Positions 18,813 to 27,328 of a stretch of 60,614 nucleotides of DNA are shown here, in pieces (the stretch's first letter is position 1; each line of letters begins with the position of its first letter). The DNA is taken from contig JAEWGX010000094.1 of the NCBI GenBank assembly GCA_023388075.1, forward strand, positions 1 to 60,614, written 5' to 3'. Under the pieces are notes generated by a model that did not search any database, was not told the DNA's origin, and saw only the letters and a list, made by a program, of their open reading frames with translations. The position numbers were made by a program, and so were the translations under genes. Origin of the DNA: Pseudomonadota bacterium (lineage in GTDB: Bacteria > Pseudomonadota > Gammaproteobacteria > Burkholderiales > Burkholderiaceae_E).

Positions 18813-19240
18813 GAGGCTCTCGCCGAAGGGGCGGTGTCCGGGATCTGGCGCCAGATCTCGAATACCTGCTCCCGCGCGATGCGCCCGTCGCGCATCGCGA
18901 AGTGGTGCACCAGGCGCAGCTCCACCCGCGCGCCGATCGGTACCGGCGCGCTCACCATCCCTTCTCCGGTCAGCCGGAAGCGCACGATCATGTCGTCCAC
19001 CACCCGGTCCTCGGTGGCGAAACGCTCCAGCGGCTGGAGCTCGACCTCGGCCATCGACCCGAACATGGCGACGTAGTTGGCCCGGATCGCCTCGCGGCTG
19101 TCCAGGCGCAGCCCGCGCGATGGGACCTCCAGCACGACATCGTCCGTGTACAGGTCCATGACCGCATCCACGTCCCGCGCCTCGTCGCGGATGTGCTGCT
19201 CCACCACCGCGAGGTTGTGTACGACGCGCTCGCTCATCAT
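18809..19240 (-). CDS. NTF2-like/SnoaL-like protein
   Basis: 143 residues with the alpha+beta cone fold of the NTF2/SnoaL superfamily (DAVMDLYTDDVVLEVP, REAIRANYVAMFGSM, VDDMIVRFRLTGEG, LRLVHHFAMRDGRIAREQVFEIWR). Members are small isomerases, hydratases or binding proteins; no substrate can be assigned. Two ATGs in tandem (19240, 19237) follow GGGAG. The gene is divergent from a MarR regulator, with a repeated operator-like element between them, so it is the likely target of that regulator. Confidence 0.8.
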   Translation of the reverse strand: MMSERVVHNLAVVEQHIRDEARDVDAVMDLYTDDVVLEVPSRGLRLDSREAIRANYVAMFGSMAEVELQPLERFATEDRVVDDMIVRFRLTGEGMVSAPVPIGARVELRLVHHFAMRDGRIAREQVFEIWRQIPDTAPSARAS

Positions 19241-19329
19241 TTTTCTGCTCCCTGCATGTCTGCGCTCCTGAAGGTCATGCGCCCGATGGCGCGGGATGGA
19301 CATCCTGCCGCACGGCTGCGACAATGCTG

Positions 19330-19370
19330 ATAGACAGCATCTCTGACCATTATAGACAGACAGTCTGACC
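19330..19370. promoter_or_regulatory. Twin 19-base direct repeats, candidate MarR operator
   Basis: ATAGACAG-N5-CTGACC occurs twice, at 19330-19348 and 19352-19370, exactly 22 bases apart (two helical turns). Each copy contains the half-sites CAG...CTG. The first copy is also overlapped by an inverted repeat ATGCTG/CAGCAT (19324-19340). The element lies between the divergent NTF2-like gene and the MarR gene. Confidence 0.6.
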
Positions 19371-19423
19371 GAATGCAACAAGCTTCGTCGGCCGCCGCAA
19401 CGGCGCCCCCCGGCCATCGGGCC

Positions 19424-19882
19424 ATGAATCCCACCGAGGCCGAGCGTACGCTCGGGGCCCTGCTTCGGGCGCCATACGAGGCGCTGGGACGCCGCCTCTA
19501 TGGCGAGCTGGCGAAGCGCGGCTTCCCGGACCTGCGGCTATCCCATGGCCCTGTCTTCCGCTACATCCTGCCGGCAGGCTCGCGCGCCGGTGAGCTCGCG
19601 GAACGCGCGCAGCTCACCAAGCAGAGCATGGCGTATCTGGTCGAGTCGCTGCGGGCGGCGGGCTATGTGGAGATCGTCGCCGACCCGACGGACCGACGCG
19701 CCAAGCTGGTCCGCCTCACCGCCAAGGGCACCCGGGCGCAGCGCACTGCCCTGCAGCTCAGCCGCGAGATCGAGGAGGAGTACGGTGAGCGGCTCGGGCC
19801 GGCCAAGGCGAGGCAGCTGCGCCGCCTGCTCGAGGATCTCTACGACGTGGTGAGGGAAGAATCGCGCGGCGCGGCGCCTTGA
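19424..19882 (+). CDS. MarR-family transcriptional regulator
   Basis: 152 residues from ATG 19424. A winged helix-turn-helix of the MarR type: AGELAERAQLTKQSMAYLVESL is the recognition helix-turn-helix, and the wing reads DPTDRRAKLVRLTAKG, where the Asp-x-Arg pair is the family signature. Flanking helices would form the dimer interface. An ATG at 19373 is also in frame, but it sits three bases after the operator-like repeats, leaving no room for a leader; neither site has a clear ribosome motif. It probably represses itself and the divergent NTF2-like gene. Confidence 0.85.
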   Translation: MNPTEAERTLGALLRAPYEALGRRLYGELAKRGFPDLRLSHGPVFRYILPAGSRAGELAERAQLTKQSMAYLVESLRAAGYVEIVADPTDRRAKLVRLTAKGTRAQRTALQLSREIEEEYGERLGPAKARQLRRLLEDLYDVVREESRGAAP

Positions 19883-19926
19883 GGCAATATGCGGGTCACG
19901 GCTCCGATCATCGACGAGGCACCGAC

Positions 19927-20544
19927 ATGAGCAGCGCCATTCCTGCCCCTACCTGGCCGACCCTGGCGCGCCGGCTTTCCGCCGTCGTCGTCACCGCCTT
20001 CCTGGGTGCGCTCGCGGCGCCGCCGGCCCTCGCGGAGCTGAAGGTGGGGGATGCGGCGCCAGCCTTCGAGGCCGACGCCACTCTCGCCGGCGAGCCGTTT
20101 CGCTTCGTGCTCGCCGATGCCCTGCGCAAGGGCCCGGTCGTCCTCTACTTCTACCCCAAGGCGTTCACCAAGGGCTGCACCATCGAGGCCAACCGCTTCG
20201 CGGAGGCCGCGCCTCACTATGCCGACCTCGGCGCGACGGTGATCGGCATCTCGGGCGACGACATCGAGACGCTCAACCGCTTCTCGGTGACCGAGTGCCG
20301 CAGCCGCTTCGCGGTGGCGTCGGACCGCGGCGGCAGCATCATGAAGGCCTACGACGCGCGCATGCCGTTCTCGGACACGTACGCGAAGCGGGTATCGTAC
20401 GTGATCTCGCCGCAGGGCCGCATCCTGCACGCCATCACCTCGATGGGACCCGAGGAGCACGTGCCGAGCACGCTGGAGGCGCTGGAGCGATGGGCCGCTC
20501 GGCAGCCCTCGGGCGATACGCCGTCGCGGCGTCCGCCGCGCTGA
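19927..20544 (+). CDS. Exported peroxiredoxin (BCP-like)
   Basis: 205 residues. A signal peptide of about 38 residues (Arg-Arg, Val/Ala/Leu core, PPALA end) precedes a thioredoxin-fold peroxiredoxin domain. The peroxidatic Cys is in FYPKAFTKGCTIEANRF, followed by GISGDDIETLNRFS and a second Cys in TECRSRF. It should reduce hydroperoxides in the periplasm. The start is set by GAGG upstream of ATG 19927; the frame opens earlier, overlapping the marR stop, without similarity. The BCP type usually has TPGCT, so the TKGCT variant is slightly unusual. Confidence 0.88.
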   Translation: MSSAIPAPTWPTLARRLSAVVVTAFLGALAAPPALAELKVGDAAPAFEADATLAGEPFRFVLADALRKGPVVLYFYPKAFTKGCTIEANRFAEAAPHYADLGATVIGISGDDIETLNRFSVTECRSRFAVASDRGGSIMKAYDARMPFSDTYAKRVSYVISPQGRILHAITSMGPEEHVPSTLEALERWAARQPSGDTPSRRPPR

Positions 20545-20556
20545 AAGGCAGGCGGC

Positions 20557-20859
20557 CTACATTCCCGCCCAGCGTCCCCCCGCCACCACCGCGAGCCCCG
20601 CCAGCGCCGCGATCAACTCGTTGCCGCTGCGCTTCATCGCGATCGCCACCGCCACCAGCGCGGCGAGCTCCGGCAGGCGACCGGATGCGGCCGAGGGGGT
20701 CACGATCCCCACCATCACGGCAAGCGGCACGGCCCTCAAGGCGGCCTCGATGCGCGGCGTGATGCGCACGAAGCGCATCAGCAGGAAGCCCCCGGCCCGG
20801 CAGGCATAGGACGCCGCGGCGAGCGCGAGAACCGCCAGGGCGAGATCGCCGTCAGGCAT
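20557..20859 (-). CDS. azlD: AzlD-type branched-chain amino acid exporter subunit
   Basis: 100 residues with about three transmembrane helices and the AzlD pattern (ASYACRAGGFLLMR, LRAVPLAVMVGIV, AALVAVAIAMKRSGNELIA). AzlD is the small subunit of the AzlCD (LIV-E) exporter of branched-chain amino acids and analogues. The start at 20859 overlaps the end of azlC by eight bases, showing coupling. Confidence 0.9.
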   Translation of the reverse strand: MPDGDLALAVLALAAASYACRAGGFLLMRFVRITPRIEAALRAVPLAVMVGIVTPSAASGRLPELAALVAVAIAMKRSGNELIAALAGLAVVAGGRWAGM

Positions 20860-21559
20860 GGCCGGGGGCTCCGCCCGCGCTGTCGCGATGGCGCAAGGCG
20901 CCGATGACGGCGCCCGCGAGACCCGCGGCGACGATGTGCCAGCCACCCGGCAGCCAGCGCAATACCAGGAGCGCCGCGAGCGCGGCGACGAACACGACAA
21001 TCCAGTCTCCGCGGCCGCGCCAGGCGCCGACGCCGATCGCCGCCGCGAACGCGACCAGCATGAAGTCCAGTCCGAGCGCGCGCGGATCCGGCACCCAGCT
21101 GCCCAGGAGGTGGCCGCCCGCCGTGCCCGCCACCCACGGCAGGTAGGTGGCGAACCCGGCGCCGAAGACGTAGCCGGCGTCGCGATTGCCCTCGGCATAC
21201 TCCTTCATCGAGAGCGCCCAGCTCCCGTCTCCGTTGAAGAAGAGCGACGCGTAGGCCTGCGCCGGGGTAGTCCGGGATAGCCACGGACGCAGGGCTGCCC
21301 CGTAGAGCAGGTAGCGGGCGTTAAGCAGCAGCACGGCCAGAAGCAGTTGCGGCAGCAACGCCACCGCCACGCCGATCTCGACCGCCGCGAGCTGGGCGCT
21401 GCCGGAATAGACGAACGCGCTCATCAGCATCGCGTCCGCCACCGACAAGCCGCTCTCGCCGGCGAGCACGCCGAACACGGCGCCGTAGAGCACCACGCTG
21501 GCGGCCAGCGGCTGCGCGGCGACGAAGCCGTGGCGCACGCCGGCCCGCGTGAAGGTCAC
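20852..21559 (-). CDS. azlC: AzlC family branched-chain amino acid permease
   Basis: About 235 residues, with several hydrophobic helices. Family motifs are visible: VLYGAVFGVLAGESGL, MSAFVYSGSAQLAAV, LLLNARYLLYGAAL and SLFFNGDGSWALSM, which define the large exporter subunit. The start is a GTG at 21559 (VTFTRAGVRHG), where family members begin; no strong ribosome site is visible. The gene sits 26 bases after the phospholipase gene and runs into azlD. Confidence 0.9.
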   Translation of the reverse strand: MTFTRAGVRHGFVAAQPLAASVVLYGAVFGVLAGESGLSVADAMLMSAFVYSGSAQLAAVEIGVAVALLPQLLLAVLLLNARYLLYGAALRPWLSRTTPAQAYASLFFNGDGSWALSMKEYAEGNRDAGYVFGAGFATYLPWVAGTAGGHLLGSWVPDPRALGLDFMLVAFAAAIGVGAWRGRGDWIVVFVAALAALLVLRWLPGGWHIVAAGLAGAVIGALRHRDSAGGAPGHA

Positions 21560-21585
21560 GTCCCGGAGGCGCCCCGCGCGGCGGC

Positions 21586-22764
21586 TCACAGCCACTGCAC
21601 CAGCGAGATGCCGACGCCGATGCGGGTCTGGCGATGGTTGTAGTCCACCATGCTGGCGCCGTAGCCGCTGAACACCTGGATGTAGCCCTTCAGATAGCTC
21701 GCGATCGGGAAGGCATGCCCGATTTCCACCGCGCCATGCGAACGGCTGCCGGTCCGAAGCGAATGCCGCAGCATGAGGGTAGTCTCGTGCCCCTCGGACT
21801 TTCGCACCAGGAGCAGGTCCGCGCGCCCCATGTAGTCCTGGATGTCGGGGTTGTCGTCGGTCGATGCGGATTCCGGGATGCGCCACCACGGCCGGATCGT
21901 CATCATCCAGTTGTCACGCTCGAATCCGAACTGCGCGATGATCCGGTTCCAACTGCGCGAGAACGGCTCGGTCCGTCCATTGGACTGGTGATTGAGGTGC
22001 ACGGCCGCCATCCGGCCGCTCCAGCCGAACAACGAGTAATCGGTGCGGAACACCGCCATGACCTCCGGCTCGTAGCTGGTTTCCCGGAAAGGTCGCGACA
22101 GGCCGCTGTTGTACACCTGCCAGTGGGAAGTCTGGGTGTAGCCCAGCCAGAGATCGCCGTGGTTCGCGATCAGGCCCTTCGCGGCCTTGGTCTTGAAGCT
22201 GAGCTGGTACTTGGCCTCGGCCGCGTCCAGCGGCACCCTGCCGTCGAAGGCATTGGCCGGGTTCGGGCTGGTCGGGCGGATGTTCGGGTTCGAAGACCAG
22301 TCGGCGATCAGCACGTACATCGGCTTGTACGGCCGGAAGAGGAAGCGCCCGCGGTCGTGCTCGTCGTCCAGCTCCCAGCGATCGGAAAGCGAGGTGCCCA
22401 GGCTGCGGCGCAGGTCGCGCTCCTCGTAGGCCGCCGCGGGTGCCCGCGCCGGCGGCATGGCCTCGAGCGCGGGGGGCGGCGAGCCGCGATTCGCCTCATC
22501 CCCGCTCGTCCCGCCGGGCGGGGGCGCGGCCGCGGTTGCGGCCGGAGACGGGAACAGCCGGTCGAAGCAGGCGAGGCGCTCGACGTCGTTCGCGATCAGC
22601 CGGCAGCGCCGGGCTTCGGACGCGGGGCCGGAATCCGGATCGCCCGGTCGTGCCGGACCAGGCTGCGCCCGCACGCCGCAGCCGAGCACCGCGATCGCCA
22701 GCCCGAGGGTGGCCGCCGCGACGCCGTGTCGGCGTGCCCCGGTTTCATTGCCGCCGCGCCGCAA
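21586..22764 (-). CDS. pldA: Outer membrane phospholipase A
   Basis: 392 residues. After a signal sequence and ~100 low-complexity Pro/Ala-rich residues comes the 12-strand OMPLA barrel. The catalytic residues are present with correct spacing: His259 and Ser261 in LNHQSNGR, and Asn273 in SRSWNRI (E. coli H142, S144, N156). It hydrolyses misplaced phospholipids in the outer leaflet when dimerised with calcium. The protein ends in hydrophobic GVGISLVQWL, a plausible BAM signal. The N-terminal linker is longer than in enteric PldA. It follows the peroxiredoxin gene by three bases. Confidence 0.93.
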   Translation of the reverse strand: MRRGGNETGARRHGVAAATLGLAIAVLGCGVRAQPGPARPGDPDSGPASEARRCRLIANDVERLACFDRLFPSPAATAAAPPPGGTSGDEANRGSPPPALEAMPPARAPAAAYEERDLRRSLGTSLSDRWELDDEHDRGRFLFRPYKPMYVLIADWSSNPNIRPTSPNPANAFDGRVPLDAAEAKYQLSFKTKAAKGLIANHGDLWLGYTQTSHWQVYNSGLSRPFRETSYEPEVMAVFRTDYSLFGWSGRMAAVHLNHQSNGRTEPFSRSWNRIIAQFGFERDNWMMTIRPWWRIPESASTDDNPDIQDYMGRADLLLVRKSEGHETTLMLRHSLRTGSRSHGAVEIGHAFPIASYLKGYIQVFSGYGASMVDYNHRQTRIGVGISLVQWL

Positions 22765-22767
22765 TTC

Positions 22768-23427
22768 TCAGGTGGGCTGCTTGACGGTTCTCAGGTACGG
22801 CTTGATGGTCTTGAAGCCGCCGGGATAGGTCTTCTTCGCTTCCTCGTCCGAGACTGCCGGCACGATGATGACGTCGTCACCCTGCTTCCAGTTGACCGGC
22901 GTTGCCACCTTGTGCTTCACGGTGAGCTGCATCGAATCCAGCACGCGCAGGATCTCGTCGAAGTTGCGGCCCGTGGTCATCGGGTAGGTCAGCATCAGCT
23001 TGATGCGCTTGTCAGGGCCGATGATGAAGACCGAGCGGACAGTCGCATTGTTCGCCGCGGTGCGTCCGTCGGAGGTCCCCGGCTCCTCGGCAGGCAGCAT
23101 GTTGTAGAGCTTGGCGACCGCGAGATCCTTGTCGCCGATCATCGGGTACTTGACGGCGGCGCCCTGGGTCTCCTCGATGTCCTTCGCCCAGGCGGCATGC
23201 TGGTCCACCGGATCGACGCTCAGGCCGATCAGCTTGCAGTTGCGCTTGGTGAACTCGGGCTCGATCTTCGCCATGTAGCCGAGCTCGGTGGTGCACACCG
23301 GCGTGAAATCCTTCGGATGCGAGAACAGGATGGCCCAGCTGTCGCCGATCCACTGGTGAAAATCGATTTTTCCCTGCGTCGTCTCGGCGGTGAAGTTGGG
23401 CGCGACGTCATTGATTCTTAAGGACAT
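22768..23427 (-). CDS. 1-Cys peroxiredoxin (Prx6 type)
   Basis: 219 residues, the right size for the Prx6/AhpC-TSA C-terminal extended type. The peroxidatic Cys45 lies in HPKDFTPVCTTELG. The second half contains RSVFIIGPDKRIKLMLTYPMTTGRN and the typical dimer arm (VATPVNWKQGDDVIIVP). No resolving Cys is at the usual position; the only other Cys (C64, in KRNCKLIG) is early. It is cytosolic and first in the unit with pldA and azlCD. Confidence 0.93.
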   Translation of the reverse strand: MSLRINDVAPNFTAETTQGKIDFHQWIGDSWAILFSHPKDFTPVCTTELGYMAKIEPEFTKRNCKLIGLSVDPVDQHAAWAKDIEETQGAAVKYPMIGDKDLAVAKLYNMLPAEEPGTSDGRTAANNATVRSVFIIGPDKRIKLMLTYPMTTGRNFDEILRVLDSMQLTVKHKVATPVNWKQGDDVIIVPAVSDEEAKKTYPGGFKTIKPYLRTVKQPT

Positions 23428-23547
23428 CTATATCTCCTTCTGTGCAATTTCCCCGGACCGGCCGGCCCGGCGGGCCACCTGCGGCCGCAGGCACGGCTCG
23501 AGCCGTGGCCAGCCCTTGAATATACGCCCCGTCCGGCCCGCCGCCGC

Positions 23548-24138
23548 TCACTCCGGCAGCGACCAGAGATGGCGCTCCACCAGTGCGAAGAAGCGATCGT
23601 AGAAGTCAGCCGAGGGGATGGTCTCGCTCGCGATCTTCACCAGCGAGTCCGAGCTCGACCCGAACGGCAGGGACACCGAGCCGACCGGGCCGACCCCGAG
23701 GCTCGCGGAGTTGCTGGTCTTCTTGAGCGCATAGCGATCCTGCAGCGCGTTGGCGAAGACGGTGGTGTTCCGGTCCGCCTGGGCGACGCAGGTCACATGG
23801 AACTCGATCTCCACGTGGGCATCCGGCGAAGGCTGGAATCGCTTGCGGCCGTCCACGACCTGGGCGCTTGCCTGCTGCACCAGGTAGCCGTTGCCGAGCA
23901 GCGCGCGCCGCGCCGCTTCGCACACCTGGGCGGCCGGCTCCGAGTAGCTGCGCGCATGGAGGCTCTCGGCGTCGAAGCGCTCCTGGCTGTAGACCGACGG
24001 CCCGGTGCCGGCACAGGCCGCGAGGAGCGCCGCCAGGGCGACCGCAGCCGCGACCGAAGCGCCACGAGAGATGCCGGCGACCCCGGCGACCCCGGCGATG
24101 CGGCGCGAGGCGCCAGGGGGGCTTGCTTGCGATGACAT
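23548..24138 (-). CDS. DUF2242 family lipoprotein
   Basis: 196 residues. The N-terminus has a hydrophobic Ala/Leu stretch ending LLAACAG, a lipobox with Cys42. The mature domain (YSEPAAQVCEAARRALLGNGYLV, KRFQPSPDAHVEIEFHVTCV, TTVFANALQDRYALKK, GSVSLPFGSSSDSLVKI) matches DUF2242, a family common in betaproteobacteria and of unknown function. AAGGAG lies 11 bases before the ATG. It runs the same way as the peroxiredoxin unit downstream, separated by 120 bases. Confidence 0.82.
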   Translation of the reverse strand: MSSQASPPGASRRIAGVAGVAGISRGASVAAAVALAALLAACAGTGPSVYSQERFDAESLHARSYSEPAAQVCEAARRALLGNGYLVQQASAQVVDGRKRFQPSPDAHVEIEFHVTCVAQADRNTTVFANALQDRYALKKTSNSASLGVGPVGSVSLPFGSSSDSLVKIASETIPSADFYDRFFALVERHLWSLPE

Positions 24139-24424
24139 CGACAACCCGACTCCTTCTGCCGGCAGGGGCGCGAAACGGCCGCACCCGGTCCGCCGGCGTC
24201 GAGCGCCGAGTTTATCGCAGGGCTGGAAGGGGCCGGTGGCGGCCGGCCGGGACGGGTGCCGCCCTTTCGCGGGCCGGTGGCGGTGTCGTGGGGAACGACG
24301 GTTCGCGGGAAGCCGCCGGAACGCGCCGGCGTCTGCCGACGGAATTCCTGTGCGGGGTCTACAATTCCAAGCGCGCCCTGCGTGCCGGCAACCGACCGAC
24401 TCGGCGCGGAACCTATCCCCATAC

Positions 24425-26014
24425 ATGGCAACATCCCGAGGCAGCGACAGCACCGACCAGAGGCGACTCGAGGAGCGTCGTTTCGAGCTCCTCATCAACT
24501 CCATCACGAACTACGCGATCTACATGGTGGATCACGAGGGTCGCGTGATCAGCTGGAACCCCGGCGCCGAGCGGTTCAAGGGCTACGCCGCCGAAGAGAT
24601 ACTCGGCAAGCACTTCTCCACCTTCTATACCGAGGAGGACCGCCTCGCCGGCAAGCCCGAGGCATCGCTCGCGAACGCCGCGGCCAACGGACGCTTCGAG
24701 CAGGAGGGCTGGCGCCTGCGCAAGAACGGCGAGCGCTTCTGGGCCGCGGTGGTGATCAGCCCCATCCACGACGAGGCCACCGGCGAGCTGATCGGCTACG
24801 CCAAGGTCACCCGCGACATCACCGACCAGCGCGAGGCGCAGGAGGCGCTGGACCGGGCTCGTGCGGCGCTCTTCCAGTCGCAGAAGATGGAGGCCCTCGG
24901 GCAGCTGACCGGCGGGGTCGCTCACGACTTCAACAACTTCCTCACCGTCATCGTCAACAACCTGGCGATGATCGAGCACCTGACCAGTGACCCGCGCATC
25001 CTGGACCTGGTCGGCGCCGCGCATCGCGCGGCCGACCGCGGCGCGAAGCTCACCCAGCAGCTGCTGGCGTTTGCCCGGCGGCAGCCCCTGCAACCGCGCC
25101 AGCACGACCTCAACGTGCTGATCCGCGAGTTCGAGGCGCTCCTGCGCCGAGCCTGCGGCAAGTCGGTGGAGATGGAGTTCCAGCTCAACGCCTCTGTGCC
25201 GGTGGCAGAGGTGGACCGCAACCAGTTCGAGGGCGCGCTGCTCAACCTCGTGGTCAATTCCAACGACGCGATGCCCGAGGGCGGACGCATCGTCATCCGC
25301 ACCGGACGCGAGGAGGTCGACAACGTCCATGCCCAGGCGGGGGGCGTCCCGGCCGGCAGCTACGTCCGGGTCGAGGTGGAGGACAACGGCACCGGCATCC
25401 CGGCCGACATCCTGCAGCGGGTCTTCGAGCCGTTCTTCACCACCAAGGAAGTCGGCAAGGGCACCGGTCTCGGCCTGAGCCAGGTGGACGGATTCGTGCG
25501 GCAACTCGGCGGATTCGTGGAAGTGGCGAGCCAGGTCGGCGAAGGCACGCGCATCTCCGTCTACCTGCCGTCGGCCGGCGGCGGGAGTGGGGACCCGCGC
25601 CTCGCCAAGTCGGGCCCCGAGGGCACCGTGCTGATCGTGGAAGACGATCCCGACGTCATGGCGATCGCGGTGGAGATCTTTCGGGGGCTCGGCTACGACG
25701 CGGTGACCGCCGGCAACACTTCCGATGCGCTCTCCCTGCTCGAGGGCAACGAGAACGTCCAGATCATGTTCTCCGACGTCGTCATGCCCAACGGGCCGAA
25801 CGGGGTGGAGCTCGCCCGGCGGGCGCGACGGCTGCGCCCCGACCTGCCCATCCTGCTCACCTCCGGCTATCCGCAGCGCGCGCTTGCCGGCGACCTGAGC
25901 GAGCTGTCCAACTTCCACTTCATCGCCAAGCCGTATCGGGCGGCCGACGTGGCGGCCCAGGTGCACGACCTCAGGCGCGGACTTCGACCGGACCCGGACT
26001 CACGGACGGGCTGA
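24425..26014 (+). CDS. Soluble PAS-domain hybrid histidine kinase
   Basis: 529 residues with no transmembrane segment. A PAS domain (~20-138) with a typical PAC end (GYAKVTRDITDQREA) is followed by a dimerisation helix with phospho-acceptor His167 in GGVAHDFNN, then the ATP-binding domain (N-box VVNSNDAM, VEDNGTGIP, FFTTKEVGKGTGLGL). A C-terminal receiver domain (~400-525) has phospho-acceptor Asp451 in MFSDVVMP and Lys in AKPYR. There is no DNA-binding output and no response-regulator gene nearby, so it is an orphan. The signal could be internal redox or light via PAS. Its end overlaps the opposite gene by 15 bases. Confidence 0.93.
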   Translation: MATSRGSDSTDQRRLEERRFELLINSITNYAIYMVDHEGRVISWNPGAERFKGYAAEEILGKHFSTFYTEEDRLAGKPEASLANAAANGRFEQEGWRLRKNGERFWAAVVISPIHDEATGELIGYAKVTRDITDQREAQEALDRARAALFQSQKMEALGQLTGGVAHDFNNFLTVIVNNLAMIEHLTSDPRILDLVGAAHRAADRGAKLTQQLLAFARRQPLQPRQHDLNVLIREFEALLRRACGKSVEMEFQLNASVPVAEVDRNQFEGALLNLVVNSNDAMPEGGRIVIRTGREEVDNVHAQAGGVPAGSYVRVEVEDNGTGIPADILQRVFEPFFTTKEVGKGTGLGLSQVDGFVRQLGGFVEVASQVGEGTRISVYLPSAGGGSGDPRLAKSGPEGTVLIVEDDPDVMAIAVEIFRGLGYDAVTAGNTSDALSLLEGNENVQIMFSDVVMPNGPNGVELARRARRLRPDLPILLTSGYPQRALAGDLSELSNFHFIAKPYRAADVAAQVHDLRRGLRPDPDSRTG

Positions 26015-27328
26015 AGGCGGCCGTCGCCAATCGGTGGACTGAGGCCGCCCCGGCAGGCAGAGGCGGGCGACCCTGGGCTCGCCGCGCGCGATGACCGTGC
26101 CCCGGCGCACGACGGCGAGCCTGGCGGCGCGCAGCCGGATGGCCTCCACCGGGTCGCCAGCCTGGAGGAGCACGAAGTCCGCCTGACAGCCCGGCTCGAT
26201 TCCGTAGCCGGACAGGCCCAGGATCGCCGCCGGCGTCTCGGTCACCGCCTCGAAGCACTGCAGCATGGCCGCCTGGCCGGTCATCTGGGCGACGTGCAGC
26301 CCCATGTGCGCCACCTCCAGCATGTCGCCCGAACCGAGCCCGTACCAGGGGTCCATCACGCAGTCGTGCCCGAAGGCGACCGGCACCCCCGCCGCCAGCA
26401 GCTCGGGGACCCGGGTCATGCCGCGCCGCTTCGGGTAGGTGTCATGCCGGCCCTGGATCGTGATGTTGATCAGCGGATTGGCGATCGCCGAGACGCCGGC
26501 CTGCGCGATCAGCGGGATGAGCTTGGAGGCGTAGTAGTTGTCCATCGAGTGCATGGACGTGAGGTGCGAGCCGTTCACGCGACCGCCCAGGCCCAGGCGC
26601 CGGGTCTCGAAGGCCAGGGTCTCGATGTGCCGCGACAGCGGATCGTCGCTCTCGTCGCAGTGCATGTCGACCCGCAGGCCGCGGCGCGCGGCCTCCTCGC
26701 ACAACACCCGGACCGACTCGGTCCCCGCCTGCATCGTCGGCTCGAAGTGCGGGATGCCCCCCACCACCTCGACGCCGAGGTCGAGCGCCTTGCACAGCAG
26801 CCCGAAGGCGGTATCCGTGCAGGCGGGATCGTCGGCGCGCGGATCGTAGCGCAGCACGCCGTCCTGCGGGAAGGCGACGAGTTGCAGGTCCAGGTAGGGC
26901 GCCACCTGGCGCTTGACCTCGAGCAGCGCCTCCACCGCCAGCAGCCGCGGGTCGCAGGTGTCCACGTGCGTGCGGATGGCGAGCAGGCCGTTGGCCACCG
27001 CCCAGTCGCAGTACGCGAGCGCGCGGCCGATGATCGCGTCCTGTACCAGGGTGGGCTTCAGCTCGCCCCAGAGCGCGATGCCCTCGAGCAGGGTGCCGGA
27101 TTGGTTGACCCGCGGCAGACCGTAGGAGAGCGCCGCGTCCAGGTGGAAGTGCGCATCCACGAACGGCGGGCAGACCAATTGCCCGGCCGCGTCGATGGTT
27201 TCCCGCGCCGACGCCCCGCGCTGCGCGATGCCGGGCGACACCTCGGCAATGCGGCCGCCGCGCACGGCGATGTCGATGTCGCGGCGGCCGTCGGGAAGCG
27301 TGGCGTGGGTAACGAGCAGATCGAGCAT
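26000..27328 (-). CDS. Cytosine-deaminase-like amidohydrolase
   Basis: 442-residue metal-dependent amidohydrolase in a TIM barrel. The metal ligands are evident: DAHFHLD (His60, His62), MHCDE, GSHLTSMHS and FGHDCVMDPWYGLGSGDM, the last being the CodA-type Asp motif. It matches the CodA/atzC-like group, which deaminates cytosine or related N-heterocycles. It is last in a nucleoside-type ABC importer operon, and its ATG overlaps the permease stop (TGATG). The context suggests that the imported compound is its substrate or precursor. Substrate choice within this group cannot be read from sequence. Confidence 0.87.
   Translation of the reverse strand: MLDLLVTHATLPDGRRDIDIAVRGGRIAEVSPGIAQRGASARETIDAAGQLVCPPFVDAHFHLDAALSYGLPRVNQSGTLLEGIALWGELKPTLVQDAIIGRALAYCDWAVANGLLAIRTHVDTCDPRLLAVEALLEVKRQVAPYLDLQLVAFPQDGVLRYDPRADDPACTDTAFGLLCKALDLGVEVVGGIPHFEPTMQAGTESVRVLCEEAARRGLRVDMHCDESDDPLSRHIETLAFETRRLGLGGRVNGSHLTSMHSMDNYYASKLIPLIAQAGVSAIANPLINITIQGRHDTYPKRRGMTRVPELLAAGVPVAFGHDCVMDPWYGLGSGDMLEVAHMGLHVAQMTGQAAMLQCFEAVTETPAAILGLSGYGIEPGCQADFVLLQAGDPVEAIRLRAARLAVVRRGTVIARGEPRVARLCLPGRPQSTDWRRPPSARP

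Noticed and set aside
24139..24424. Intergenic region upstream of the hybrid kinase, searched for promoters.
   Set aside because: TACAAT at 24360 resembles a -10 box but no -35 element lies at 16-18 bases; nothing reportable.
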